Part shown: positions 46,140 to 56,505 of the stretch, in pieces
Numbering within the stretch: the stretch's first letter is position 1
How the letters are laid out: every line of letters begins with the position of its first letter
Origin: Rhizobium sp. SSA_523
GTDB taxonomy: Bacteria > Pseudomonadota > Alphaproteobacteria > Rhizobiales > Rhizobiaceae
Length of the DNA: 64,000 nucleotides
Assembly (NCBI RefSeq): GCF_030435705.1
Contig: NZ_CP129382.1
Location: 1,798,001 to 1,862,000 of the forward strand
Direction: 5' to 3'
The notes under the pieces: generated by a model
The model's input: the letters and a program-made list of their open reading frames with translations, nothing else
Databases searched by the model: none
What the model was told of the DNA's origin: nothing
Position numbers and translations under genes: made by a program

Positions 46140-46979
46140 TTAGATGAGGCCTTGCCGGCGGGCGAGCTCGTAGAGCGCAATCCCGGTGGCGGTGGCGGCG
46201 TTCAGGCTGTCCAGCCCTTCCCGCTGAGGGATCCGGGCGGAGCGGAAGCGGCCAAGCACCTCCGCCGGAAGTCCCTCGCCTTCCGTTCCGGTCACCAGCG
46301 CGATACCGCGGGCCGTCGGAATATCGCGCAGGTCCGCCTCGCCGCGCGGTGACAATCCCCAGATGGAAAAGCCCGCATGATCGACCTTCGACAGAAGATC
46401 GAGCGCGGACGTGTCGCGGGCGTAAGGAACCGAGAGCACCGAGCCGACCGAGACACGCAGCGCCTTGCGGTAGAGCGGATCGCAGCAGCGCTCGTCCATC
46501 AGCACGGCCGAGGCCCCGAAGGCGGCCGCATTGCGGAAAATTGAGCCTATATTGTCGTGATTGGATATGCCGCAGGCGACGACCACCAGTGCCGGAGCCG
46601 CCGCTTGCGCCAAAAGCGCCTCGACGTTGAGCGCCGGCCCGCGTCGGCCAAGCGCCAGCACGCCCCGGTGAAGATGGAAGCCGGCAATCGCATCCAGGAT
46701 CCCGGCTGACGCGACATAGACGGGCACATCCGGCGCCACCTCGTCCAGCAGGCCGGCAAGGCCGGCCACCCGGCTCTCCAAGAGCAGGATCTTCTCGGCC
46801 ATGAAGCCTTTGCCGGCCGCATGCGCCGCGATCAGCATGCGCAGCACGACCGTGCCTTCGGCAATGAAGCCGCCGTCACGCCCGACAAGATCCCTCTCCC
46901 GGATATCGCGAAACTCCGCAATGCGCGGATCGCTGGCATCCTCGATCGGGATAAGCTCTCTCGCCGGCCGCGCCCGCAT
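46140..46979 (-). CDS. TrmH/SpoU-family RNA methyltransferase
   Basis: A 279-residue SPOUT methyltransferase. An N-terminal substrate-binding domain (residues 1-115) precedes the knotted catalytic domain, with motif 1 NHDNIGSIFRNAAAFG, motif 2 ALVTGTEGEGLP and motif 3 IPQREGLDSLNAATATGIALYE. Such enzymes methylate ribose 2'-O positions in rRNA or tRNA; the target is not evident. The ATG overlaps the preceding gene stop by one base (TGATG), so the two are co-translated. Confidence 0.92.
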   Translation of the reverse strand: MRARPARELIPIEDASDPRIAEFRDIRERDLVGRDGGFIAEGTVVLRMLIAAHAAGKGFMAEKILLLESRVAGLAGLLDEVAPDVPVYVASAGILDAIAGFHLHRGVLALGRRGPALNVEALLAQAAAPALVVVACGISNHDNIGSIFRNAAAFGASAVLMDERCCDPLYRKALRVSVGSVLSVPYARDTSALDLLSKVDHAGFSIWGLSPRGEADLRDIPTARGIALVTGTEGEGLPAEVLGRFRSARIPQREGLDSLNAATATGIALYELARRQGLI

Positions 46980-47362
46980 CAGTGCTCGGCAATCGTCACG
47001 TCGGCGGTGATGCGGCCGACGGAAAGGTCATAGATCAGCGCCTTGCGCGTGCCGGACAGCGTGCCGTAAAACAGGATCTGGCTACCCGAATGCGAAACGG
47101 ACTGGATGGAAAAACCGGCGGGCAAGGTCGCGGTGGCGGCAAGCGGCTGATCGGCCGGCACCGCAAACGAGCCGGACGCCGCAGGCTTGGCCGTCTCGCC
47201 CGTGTTCGACGCCTTGTAGACAACGGCCACCAAGACCGCCATAAGGCTGACGAACATGATGCCGGCCGAAACGATCTGCAGGCGCACCATCTTGCGGCGG
47301 ACCTTTTCCATTACCGGATCGAGCGGTTCGTCCTCCTGGTGCTCCGGTTCGTGATTGGCCAT
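46979..47362 (-). CDS. small membrane-anchored hypothetical protein
   Basis: A 127-residue protein: an acidic cytoplasmic N-terminus (HEPEHQEDEPLDPVMEKV), one transmembrane helix (IVSAGIMFVSLMAVLVAVVY, residues 29-50) and a beta-rich periplasmic domain (GSQILFYGTLSGTRKALIYDLSVGR). It looks like a conserved alphaproteobacterial family of unknown function. It is translationally coupled to the RNA methyltransferase gene and divergent from rluD. Confidence 0.8.
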   Translation of the reverse strand: MANHEPEHQEDEPLDPVMEKVRRKMVRLQIVSAGIMFVSLMAVLVAVVYKASNTGETAKPAASGSFAVPADQPLAATATLPAGFSIQSVSHSGSQILFYGTLSGTRKALIYDLSVGRITADVTIAEH

Positions 47363-47401
47363 GGGTAAGGGCGTCCTTGCTGAGATTGATCTGGAAACAA
47401 A

Positions 47402-48430
47402 ATGAACGACCCCTTTAACGAAGCTCAGCAGTCAAGGAAAGTCCTCACCGCGGGCGAAGAGGCTGAAGGCCGCCTGGATTCCTGGCTGGCCGCGGCACTG
47501 GACGGCGAATTTTCGCGCAGCCGCATCAAGGCGCTGATCGAACAGGGTGCGGTGGCGCTGAACGGCAAGCCCTGCACCGAACCCAAGAAAAAGATCCATT
47601 CCGGCGATCTGGTCGAGATCGGCCTTCCCGAACCGGAAGATCCGGAGCCCAAGGGCGAGGACATTCCGCTCGACGTGCTCTACGAGGATGATGACCTGAT
47701 CGTGATCGCCAAGCCTGCCGGGCTCGTGGTGCATCCGGGTGCCGGCAACTGGACCGGCACGCTGGTCAATGCCCTCATCCACCATTGCGGCGACAGCCTG
47801 TCCGGCATTGGCGGCGTCAAGCGGCCCGGTATCGTCCACCGGCTCGACAAGGAAACGAGCGGCGTGATGGTGGTTGCCAAGCATGACGCCGCGCACCGCC
47901 ATCTGGCCGCGCAATTTGCCGATCACGGCCGGACGGGCGAGCTGGAACGGGCCTATATCGCGCTTGTCTGGGGACGTCCGCAGCCGCTGCGTGGGACGAT
48001 CGATGCGCCGCTCGGCCGGTCGGGCTCGGATCGGACCAAGCGGTCCGTGAAGCGCGAGGAGGCCATGGACGCCCGCGAGGCGATCACCCATTACGAAGTG
48101 GTGGAGCGCTTTCTGGAAAAGGAAGATGCGACCTCCCTCGCCGCTCTGGTGGAATGCCGGCTGGAAACCGGCCGCACGCATCAGATCCGCGTGCACATGG
48201 CGCATATCGGCCATCCGCTGATCGGCGATCCTGAATATGGCGCGGCCTTCAAGACCAAGGCCAACCGGCTTCCGCCGCGCGCCAAAGAGGTGGTGGACGG
48301 CTTCCACCGCCAGGCGCTGCATGCCTATCTGCTCGCCTTCGAGCATCCGCGCACCGGCGAGGTGATGGAATTCGAAGCGCCCGTTCCCGCCGATCTGGAG
48401 GAACTCCTGGAGGCGCTGCGGGAGAGCTGA
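47402..48430 (+). CDS. rluD: RluA-family pseudouridine synthase, RluD-like
   Basis: A 342-residue protein. An N-terminal S4 RNA-binding domain (RLDSWLAAALDGEFSRSRIKALIEQGAVALNG) precedes the synthase domain with catalytic Asp in GIVHRLDKETSGVMVVAK and the RTHQIRVHMAHIGHPLIGD motif. RluD makes pseudouridines in helix 69 of 23S rRNA. Gene order rluD-rpoH is common in Rhizobiaceae. The ribosome site is weak; ATG 47402 begins a plausible N-terminus. Confidence 0.92.
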   Translation: MNDPFNEAQQSRKVLTAGEEAEGRLDSWLAAALDGEFSRSRIKALIEQGAVALNGKPCTEPKKKIHSGDLVEIGLPEPEDPEPKGEDIPLDVLYEDDDLIVIAKPAGLVVHPGAGNWTGTLVNALIHHCGDSLSGIGGVKRPGIVHRLDKETSGVMVVAKHDAAHRHLAAQFADHGRTGELERAYIALVWGRPQPLRGTIDAPLGRSGSDRTKRSVKREEAMDAREAITHYEVVERFLEKEDATSLAALVECRLETGRTHQIRVHMAHIGHPLIGDPEYGAAFKTKANRLPPRAKEVVDGFHRQALHAYLLAFEHPRTGEVMEFEAPVPADLEELLEALRES

Positions 48431-48550
48431 GCGTCTCTGCGTCACGGATGGGCGCCAGCACCGGATTTCCCATCGCCTCATCAGCGTCCAATGATCCAAG
48501 ACGCCGCATTTTCGTATTGTTATAACGAGGACGTGAGCGCGCGTGCGTCG

Positions 48551-48579
48551 CTTGAATCACCCTTCTGCCGTACTTATCT
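48551..48579 (+). promoter_or_regulatory. candidate promoter of rpoH
   Basis: CTTGAA (48551-48556) and TTATCT (48574-48579) with a 17-base spacer lie 127 bases before rpoH. CTTGAA is the -35 of heat-shock (RpoH) promoters, so autoregulation is conceivable, while the -10 also suits the vegetative sigma factor. Confidence 0.35.
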
Positions 48580-48705
48580 GGTAGATGGATTGGTGCGGGG
48601 TCGAGGGAAGACCCGCGCCGAGAAGGCTCGCCCGCGGGCGCCGCTGACGCTTAATGGGTCACGGCGACGCAAAGGGAGCCGAACAAGGATCAAAGGGGGT
48701 GCTTT

Positions 48706-49614
48706 ATGGCCCGCAATACATTACCGTCGATTACGTCCGGCGAGGCCGGCCTTAATCGCTATCTCGACGAAATCCGCAAATTTCCCATGCTGGAACCGCA
48801 GCAGGAATATATGCTGGCGAAGCGCTATGCCGAGCATGGCGATCGTGATGCCGCCCATCAGCTGGTAACGAGCCATTTGCGTCTGGTCGCCAAGATTGCC
48901 ATGGGCTATCGCGGCTACGGCCTGCCGATCGGCGAAGTGGTTTCCGAAGGCAATGTCGGCCTGATGCAGGCTGTCAAGAAGTTCGACCCGGAGCGCGGCT
49001 TCCGTCTGGCGACCTATGCCATGTGGTGGATCAAGGCCTCGATACAGGAATATATTCTTCGCTCCTGGTCGCTGGTCAAAATGGGCACCACCGCCAATCA
49101 GAAGCGGCTGTTCTTCAACCTGCGCCGGCTGAAGGGCAAGATCCAGGCCATCGAGGAGGGCGATCTGAAGCCCGACCAGGTCAAAGAGATCGCCACCAAG
49201 CTCAAGGTCTCCGAAGACGAAGTCGTCTCGATGAACCGCCGCCTGACCGGCGATGCCTCGCTCAACGCGCCGATCCGGGCAACCGAAGGCGAATCGGGCC
49301 AATGGCAGGACTGGCTGGTGGATGACCATGACAGCCAGGAAGACGTGCTGATCGAGCAGGACGAGCTTGAGACCCGCCGGCGCATGCTGGACAAGGCGCT
49401 CAGCGTGCTGAACGAGCGCGAAAGGCGCATTTTCGAAGCCCGCCGGCTTTCCGAAGATCCGGTGACGCTGGAGGAACTGTCGACCGAATTCGATATTTCC
49501 CGCGAGCGCGTGCGCCAGATCGAGGTCCGCGCCTTTGAAAAGGTGCAGGAGGCCGTGCAGAAGGAAGCATTGGCGCAGGCCAAGGCGCTGCGCGTCGTGG
49601 ACGTCGACGCCTGA
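48706..49614 (+). CDS. rpoH: heat-shock sigma factor RpoH (sigma-32)
   Basis: A 302-residue sigma factor. Region 2 (HLRLVAKIAMGYRGYGLPIGEVVSEGNVGLMQAVKKFDPERGFRLATYAMWWIKASIQEYILRSWSLVKMGTTANQKRLFFNLRR) holds the RpoH box QKRLFFNLR, and region 4 ends with FDISRERVRQIEVRAFEKVQ. It directs RNA polymerase to heat-shock genes. It is followed by an intrinsic terminator. Rhizobia often carry a second rpoH; this copy is the one beside rluD. Confidence 0.96.
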   Translation: MARNTLPSITSGEAGLNRYLDEIRKFPMLEPQQEYMLAKRYAEHGDRDAAHQLVTSHLRLVAKIAMGYRGYGLPIGEVVSEGNVGLMQAVKKFDPERGFRLATYAMWWIKASIQEYILRSWSLVKMGTTANQKRLFFNLRRLKGKIQAIEEGDLKPDQVKEIATKLKVSEDEVVSMNRRLTGDASLNAPIRATEGESGQWQDWLVDDHDSQEDVLIEQDELETRRRMLDKALSVLNERERRIFEARRLSEDPVTLEELSTEFDISRERVRQIEVRAFEKVQEAVQKEALAQAKALRVVDVDA

Positions 49615-49655
49615 GACCGGCGCGCTTTCGCTCTAAGCGCCAGCACTGACCGACC

Positions 49656-49687
49656 AAGCCGCCCCTGACCGGGCGGCTTTCTTCTTT
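49656..49687 (+). terminator. intrinsic terminator of rpoH
   Basis: A 9-bp stem AAGCCGCCC/GGGCGGCTT with a 6-base loop, followed by TTCTTCTTT. It lies 42 bases after the rpoH stop. Confidence 0.88.
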
Positions 49688-49737
49688 AAGCGCGCCTTCC
49701 GCCCCTGGTGACGGAATGACGAGGCCACAACGTCCCC

Positions 49738-49788
49738 CATGACGGCCTCATGACGGCCTCATAGCGGCCTTCTGACGGCCTCATGGCC
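49738..49788. repeat. 12-bp tandem repeat after rpoH
   Basis: Four imperfect units of CATGACGGCCT lie in tandem between the rpoH terminator and the end of a minus-strand permease gene. No coding function. Confidence 0.75.
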
Positions 49789-49809
49789 AACCCATGGCTG
49801 CTGCGCGCT

Positions 49810-50601
49810 TCATTCCGTCGCCAATTGCTGGCGAAGGAACCAGACCGAACCGAGCCCCAGCAGGCCCACAAGCCAGGCCAGCAGGATCAGCAGCGCCTCC
49901 AGGCCCGCTGCCTGGCCCTTGGCCGCAAACAGCCAGGCCCGCAAGGTTCCGGCCGCATAGCTCGGCAATGGCAGTATCTCGGCATCCCGTCCGGCATAGA
50001 TCTGCAGCATGGAGGCCGTGATCGCCAGCAGGAAAGCGGGGAAGACCGCCGCGATCATCGACCTGCTGATGATCACCAGCGCCGCGACCAAAGCCGTCAG
50101 CACGGCCAGTTCCATGAGGGCGATGCCGAAAGCCGGAACCAGAAGGCCGGCCGAGCCGGCGTTCAAAGAAATGGCGCGCAGCCCTTCGCCGGCCAGCAGG
50201 CTCATTGCAAGGTTGAGCGCCATATCCCCGACCATGGCGACGATCAGGCCCGCGCCGAGGCAGATCAGGCAGGCGCAGAACTTTGCCGCGAAAAGCCGGC
50301 TTCGCGCATGGCGCGGCACCATCAACCGCCAGGTCGAAAGGCGATATTCGAGGAAGAAGACCGAAGCGATGCCCATCGCGTAAAACAGATGGCCGAGCGA
50401 ATTACCGGAGAGCGACAGGCCCTTTGCCGCGGAGAGAAACAGGTCGACACCGCCCTCGGCATGGCGGCCACTGCGCACGAGGACGATCCCCTGCAGCACG
50501 AGCTTGAACAGCAGGGCAAGCATCGGCACGATGAAAAAGCCGAAGAACAGGAGGCCGGGCTGGCGCAGGAGCTTTCGCATTCCCGCAGACAGGAGCGGCA
50601 T
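49810..50601 (-). CDS. ABC-2 type permease
   Basis: A 263-residue membrane protein with six hydrophobic segments, starting MPLLSAGMRKLLRQPGLLFFGFFIVPML, the layout of ABC-2 (NatB/BcrB-like) permeases. The start ATG 50601 overlaps the ATPase stop (ATGA). It forms an exporter with the ATPase encoded upstream; the substrate (lipid, drug, peptide or ion) cannot be inferred. Confidence 0.85.
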   Translation of the reverse strand: MPLLSAGMRKLLRQPGLLFFGFFIVPMLALLFKLVLQGIVLVRSGRHAEGGVDLFLSAAKGLSLSGNSLGHLFYAMGIASVFFLEYRLSTWRLMVPRHARSRLFAAKFCACLICLGAGLIVAMVGDMALNLAMSLLAGEGLRAISLNAGSAGLLVPAFGIALMELAVLTALVAALVIISRSMIAAVFPAFLLAITASMLQIYAGRDAEILPLPSYAAGTLRAWLFAAKGQAAGLEALLILLAWLVGLLGLGSVWFLRQQLATE

Positions 50602-51569
50602 CACAGGCTGTCTCCGCGCGTCTCGGTGAGGAAGACTGTCTCCAGATCCGGCTTCACCCATCTGGCTTCGTGAATGCCGATGCCGGCTTTGACCAGCAGA
50701 CGGATCAGATCCGGGACACGATGACGATCGATCCGGATATAGACGCCCTCGTCGCCGGGCTCGGCATGCTGTCCCAAATGCGCAAGCACCCGATCCGGCG
50801 CATCACTTCTCACATAGAAGCGGCCCTCACGGTCGAGCAGCGCCGAGACCGCCCCCTCCGCCGCCAGCCTTCCGCGCTTGAGGATGGCAACGCGGTCGCA
50901 AACCCTTTCCACCTCGTCCAGCAGATGGCTGGACAGCAGCACGGTAAGCCCGTCGCGATGCGCAAGCTCCCGCATCAGCGCCCGCATGTCGAGGATACCG
51001 TCGGGATCGAGGCCATTGGTCGGCTCGTCGAGCACGATCGCCTCCGGCTGCCCCACGAGTGCGCATCCGATGCCGAGCCGCTGCTTCATGCCGAGCGAAA
51101 AGCTGGAAACCCGCCGGTCGGCCGCCTTGGCGAGACCGATCCGCTCCAGGATCCAATCGACCGGGGCGCCTGTGGCGGAGGCGTTTGACAGCATTTCCAG
51201 GTGCTCGCGCGCCGTGAGGAAGGGGTAGAAGCTCGGCGCCTCGATCAGCATTCCGAGCCTGCGGCGCGTCGCCGGGCCGGCTGCTTCGCCGAAAATGCGG
51301 ATCTCTCCGCGATCCGGCCGCACCAGGCCTGCAAGGATGCGCAAGAGCGTGCTCTTGCCGGCGCCGTTCGGCCCCAGAAGGCCATAAATCGTGCCGCGAG
51401 GCACGGAGAGACTGAGCTGGTCGAGCGCCTGGACCTTGTCCTGCCTCTGACCTTGGCCCCGGCTCTGGCCCTGGCCTGTGCCATAGCACTTGGAAATCGA
51501 GAGGATGGAAAGGGCGGGCGCCGCCTCACCCGTGCCGGCCGGCGGCCGTGTATCTCGTCGTCGAAGCAC
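50601..51569 (-). CDS. ABC exporter ATP-binding protein (NatA/BcrA-like)
   Basis: A 322-residue ABC ATPase with Walker A LLGPNGAGKSTLL, signature SFSLGMKQRLGIG, Walker B AIVLDEPTNGLDPDG, and a C-terminal extension of about 90 residues as in drug or lantibiotic exporters. The start GTG 51569 is chosen because GAGGGA lies just upstream; a frame to 51611 exists. Between the first beta strand (LSISKCYGTG) and the AL-x-x-LSL strand it carries an unusual Gln/Gly-rich stretch (GQGQSRGQGQRQ) from a short DNA repeat at about 51440-51485. Confidence 0.88.
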   Translation of the reverse strand: MLRRRDTRPPAGTGEAAPALSILSISKCYGTGQGQSRGQGQRQDKVQALDQLSLSVPRGTIYGLLGPNGAGKSTLLRILAGLVRPDRGEIRIFGEAAGPATRRRLGMLIEAPSFYPFLTAREHLEMLSNASATGAPVDWILERIGLAKAADRRVSSFSLGMKQRLGIGCALVGQPEAIVLDEPTNGLDPDGILDMRALMRELAHRDGLTVLLSSHLLDEVERVCDRVAILKRGRLAAEGAVSALLDREGRFYVRSDAPDRVLAHLGQHAEPGDEGVYIRIDRHRVPDLIRLLVKAGIGIHEARWVKPDLETVFLTETRGDSL

Positions 51570-51672
51570 CGCAATCCCTCGCCCGCACCACAGAAGGCCA
51601 AGGGTCCGCACCGACCTTGGTTTTTCTGTGGCGGCGCCGAGATGCGCAGGCGTGCACCTGTGCAGGAGGCAT

Positions 51673-51702
51673 AAAAAAATCCGCCGGACGCTGTCCGGCG
51701 GA
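51673..51702 (-). terminator. intrinsic terminator of the giant repeat-rich gene
   Basis: A 10-bp stem TCCGCCGGAC/GTCCGGCGGA with a 3-base loop and seven T on the minus strand, 30 bases beyond the stop at 51732. Confidence 0.92.
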
Positions 51703-51731
51703 GTCTCGTCTCGACAAAAGGTGGGCGGCGT

Positions 51732-54700
51732 TTACTGGCCCTGCGCCGGGGCCATTGCCGTCCATTCCCGGATGGCCTCGTCGAAGGCCTTTGCCCCCTC
51801 CGGGCCCTTCTGCAGGGTCAGGAGCGCGCGGCGGCCTGTCGAATAGACAAGCGGCACATCGATCCAGTTGCGGCTGCGCAAAAGCTCGAGATTGCGGGCC
51901 CGCGCATCGGGGAAATCATTGAGCGCGATCATGTGGAAATCCTGGGTGATCTTGGCCGGAACCGCAATCAGCGGATCGCCGCGATCCTGCTCGGTCGCCT
52001 TCATCGAGATGCGCGAAACGCTGTCGATCGCGCCGCCCTCGAAGTCCTTCGGGAGCGAGAAGACGAATTCCACCAGATGGCTCGCCGGCAGCGAGGGATC
52101 AGCATTGCGCTTGAATGTCACAAGAGCGGTCAAACCGCGACCCGGCACATTCACCCGGCCCTGCACGACCGGCTCGGGCCTGCCATTTTCGCCGGCTTCG
52201 TTCTGCAGCGACCAGGATACCGTCCCCTCGACGGCAACCGGCGTCGACTGGCCGATCCGCTCCTCATAGAGGAAGATCTTCTCTCCGGCCAAAGCCGGCG
52301 CTTCCGATGGCGTCGTCGCCGCGGTACCGGGAGGCGGCGTCTGTCCTGCGGGGGCTGAAGGGGCCGGAACGACCGTCTGCGCGCCAGCGGCAGCCGGAGG
52401 ATCGCCCGCCTGTCCCGCCGGCGGGGCATTCAGCTGCGCCACGGACTGGGCAGCCGCATCGCCCTGCGGACCACCTGCGCCTTCATCGGTTTCCGTTCCG
52501 TCGGCGAGCAGGCGCTGGGTAAACTTGTCGGGACCGGCTTCCGTCCCCGGGGCTCCGGCGGCGGGCGTAGATCCAGCCGCACCAGCCGCCCCAGCGGCAG
52601 CCTGCGTCGAGGATGGCGCCGTCGACGCCGGTGCACCGCCCGCCTGACCGGCCGGCGCAGAGCCCGCGCTGTCGGTCTGCGACGGTGTCTGGGCCGGCGT
52701 CTGACCCGATGTCTGTGCCGCGGTCTGATCCGGCGCCTGCCCGCTCGTCTGGCCGCTCGTCTGACCGCTCGTCTGCGATCCGGCCGTGCCGGCTTCGGGA
52801 GCCCCGCCATCCCCTACGAGGGAATTCAGCGCATCGCGGTTCATCCAGATCGCATAGCCGCCTCCGGCCAGCAGAAGAAGTCCGATAACGGCCAGCAGGA
52901 CAACGCCATATCTGCGCTTGGGCTTCGGCTTGATGCGATAGGCCTTGGCGACCGGGGCGGCCATCAGCGCTTCCAGCTCCGCGCCGTCCTTCTGGCCGTC
53001 ACGCGCGCCGAAACCCTGGCCCGCCGGATCGCTGCCGGCTTCCGCCTCGCGATCATAGCCGATCAGCTCTTCCAGATCGTTCCACGGATCTTCCGCGTCG
53101 GGCTTGGCCGCCCCACGCGGGCCGGTGGCATTGCCGCGGGAAGCCTCGCCCGCAGCCGAAAGCGCCGCCGTCTCGCCGGCTGCCGCCCATTCGTCATCCT
53201 GCAGATCCCCCTGCAGATCCCCGGCCGCACCCATTGTGGTGGTCGTGACCGTCGGGTGCATGAAGGATGCCAGCAGCTCGTCCTCAGGATGCCGAGGGGC
53301 GGAGGGCGGAGCGGAGGGATCGCGAGCGGGCCGGACGGTCAGATCGGGAAGATCCTCGACCGAGGGCATGCGCGCCGTCGCAGTGGCGTGCTGCTCATCG
53401 TCGAAATGTGCATGCAGCATGTCGTCGGAGGCGCTGAGCGGCTGCGTGAAGTCGCCGGTGGGCGGATCCTGCAGATAGCGCGGCGCCGGCGAGCCCCAAT
53501 CGGCCACATCGGCCGCGTCTGCACCATCGGGCCGGCGGCCGGATGCGTCGATATCGGAACTCGGTTCGGGATCGGAATCGAGGAAGGGATCCCCGGCAAC
53601 CAGAGGCGCCGTCGACGGTGCGTCGGGCCAATCATTGCGCCGCTGCGTCACATTCACCCGCGACGGCTGGTCAAGCGGCGAAAAGACATCCTGCTGGTCG
53701 CCGGCAAAGGCGTTCGCACTGGCGTTCCCGCGGCCCGGATCGTCATGGGCAGGATGATCTTGGGCAGGATAATCCTGGGCCGGATAATCCCGAGTAGGTT
53801 GATCGGGCGCCGACGGGTCGATCACCGTCTGCGCAGCCGGATAGGCGAGGTCCTGATCATTTTCGTGATCGGCCCGCTGCGCCTGCCATGGTTCGGTGGC
53901 TGGCTCGACGGTTTCCTGGTAGCTCGGCCGGTCATAGACCGCTTCGCGATGATCGTGCCAGTCCGGGGCGGGCTCGTCCGCCGGCATCGTGGCCGGATGC
54001 GTATCCGAGTGCGTGTCCGAATGAGTAACCGGATGCGTGCCATCGCGCGGATCCAGATCGGCGCGCTCTTCGGCCTCGCCGTGCTGATCCGCAAAGGCGG
54101 TCTCACCGGCATAGGCCTGGCGGCCCTCGTCTGTGGTGCTAAGCGGCTGCCAATCCTGCTGGCTGCCGGCGACAGGCCGGCTATCCTCGACCGGCAGCGC
54201 CTCATGCCCTGTCTCATGCCCGGTCTCGTATCCGGCCTCGTGCCCAGCCTCGTATCCGGCCCCCGGCGCATGGCCCCAGCTGTCATCCACAGCGGCAGCG
54301 GAAGGATCGACCGGGCGGGCGGCAAAACCGTCCTGCTCCGCAAGCGTCGAATCCTGCGCATCGGCCTGCGGCTGCTCGTCCGCCCGCAGACTGTCCGGCG
54401 CACCATAGGCGGCGCGTGCGTCATCGGCGAAAGGATCGGCTTCGGCCGCACCATTTTGAACAGCACGATGCCGATCCGCATCCTGCGCCTCGGTGTCGGC
54501 GCCCTGATCGACACCTTGATCGACACCCTGATCGCCACACTGATCGCCACTGGCATAGGCCTCTGCGGGGCGACCGGCGATGGCCTGCGCTTCGCCGAGC
54601 GGCTTCGGCTGGTCACGATCCTGGGACCCCTCGAGATCCTGGCGCTCGTTCAGCGCCTGCGACCCCGCTGGATCCTGCGGCCACGCCGCCTCGGCCGGCA

Positions 54701-54944
54701 CCATGGCACCGGCATCGGGCTCCGCCGGCAATGCGGGCGCATGTTCGGCTTCCACTGCGGCAATGGCGGCATCCAGCTTCTCCAACTGGCGACGCAGCAT
54801 GTCCTCAGATGGGCGCGGCTTCATGTTCTCCAGTTGCCGCTGAACGGCACTGCGAGCCTTCTCATAAACCCGGACACGCATCTCGGGGGTATTGCTCGCC
54901 AGACCATCGACGGCCCGGCGAATAACCGCTACAAAATCAGCCAT
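51732..54944 (-). CDS. giant single-pass membrane protein with low-complexity repeats
   Basis: A 1070-residue protein. Residues 1-70 are a conserved-looking helical region (MADFVAVIRRAVDGLASNTPEMRVRVYEKARSAVQRQLENM). Residues about 100-670 are acidic, disordered and full of short repeats (GDQGVDQ, GYETGHE, THSDTHSD, DYPAQ). One transmembrane helix (YGVVLLAVIGLLLLAGGGYAIW) lies near residues 680-702, after a KPKPKRR basic anchor. A periplasmic Gln/Thr/Ala/Pro-rich linker with SGQT repeats follows. The last 200 residues form a folded domain (EKIFLYEERIGQSTPVAVEGTVSW...KITQDFHMIALND). Topology is inferred from the charge pattern. The function is unknown. It is adjacent to purA on the same strand and has its own terminator. 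Confidence 0.85.
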   Translation of the reverse strand: MADFVAVIRRAVDGLASNTPEMRVRVYEKARSAVQRQLENMKPRPSEDMLRRQLEKLDAAIAAVEAEHAPALPAEPDAGAMVPAEAAWPQDPAGSQALNERQDLEGSQDRDQPKPLGEAQAIAGRPAEAYASGDQCGDQGVDQGVDQGADTEAQDADRHRAVQNGAAEADPFADDARAAYGAPDSLRADEQPQADAQDSTLAEQDGFAARPVDPSAAAVDDSWGHAPGAGYEAGHEAGYETGHETGHEALPVEDSRPVAGSQQDWQPLSTTDEGRQAYAGETAFADQHGEAEERADLDPRDGTHPVTHSDTHSDTHPATMPADEPAPDWHDHREAVYDRPSYQETVEPATEPWQAQRADHENDQDLAYPAAQTVIDPSAPDQPTRDYPAQDYPAQDHPAHDDPGRGNASANAFAGDQQDVFSPLDQPSRVNVTQRRNDWPDAPSTAPLVAGDPFLDSDPEPSSDIDASGRRPDGADAADVADWGSPAPRYLQDPPTGDFTQPLSASDDMLHAHFDDEQHATATARMPSVEDLPDLTVRPARDPSAPPSAPRHPEDELLASFMHPTVTTTTMGAAGDLQGDLQDDEWAAAGETAALSAAGEASRGNATGPRGAAKPDAEDPWNDLEELIGYDREAEAGSDPAGQGFGARDGQKDGAELEALMAAPVAKAYRIKPKPKRRYGVVLLAVIGLLLLAGGGYAIWMNRDALNSLVGDGGAPEAGTAGSQTSGQTSGQTSGQAPDQTAAQTSGQTPAQTPSQTDSAGSAPAGQAGGAPASTAPSSTQAAAGAAGAAGSTPAAGAPGTEAGPDKFTQRLLADGTETDEGAGGPQGDAAAQSVAQLNAPPAGQAGDPPAAAGAQTVVPAPSAPAGQTPPPGTAATTPSEAPALAGEKIFLYEERIGQSTPVAVEGTVSWSLQNEAGENGRPEPVVQGRVNVPGRGLTALVTFKRNADPSLPASHLVEFVFSLPKDFEGGAIDSVSRISMKATEQDRGDPLIAVPAKITQDFHMIALNDFPDARARNLELLRSRNWIDVPLVYSTGRRALLTLQKGPEGAKAFDEAIREWTAMAPAQGQ

Positions 54945-55004
54945 TGATACTTTCTCTTGATCACCGGCATTGTCGCCGAGTGAAAAGGTAGATAGCGCCG
55001 GACT

Positions 55005-56303
<1,299 letters not shown>

Positions 56304-56505
56304 TTCGAAGCTTTCCTGCTCAACCCGCGGGGCTCTCTGACGCCCGCTCAAACCGGCGCATCTATACTGTGGGAATTTCGGGAAAGCGACCCGTTTGTGA
56401 CCATTTTGCCGGTTTTTACGTGACACATTGCGAATGGACCGGCTATCTCCCCTGCCAAAGAGGATCGGCGCGCCATATTGCGCCCGGTCATTCCGGAGGT
56501 CTGCC

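Noticed and set aside
53256..54947. 563-codon plus-strand frame opposite the giant repeat-rich gene
   Set aside because: The Ile/Arg/Gly-rich translation is produced by the repeats of the real gene, and the terminator and ribosome site fit the minus strand.
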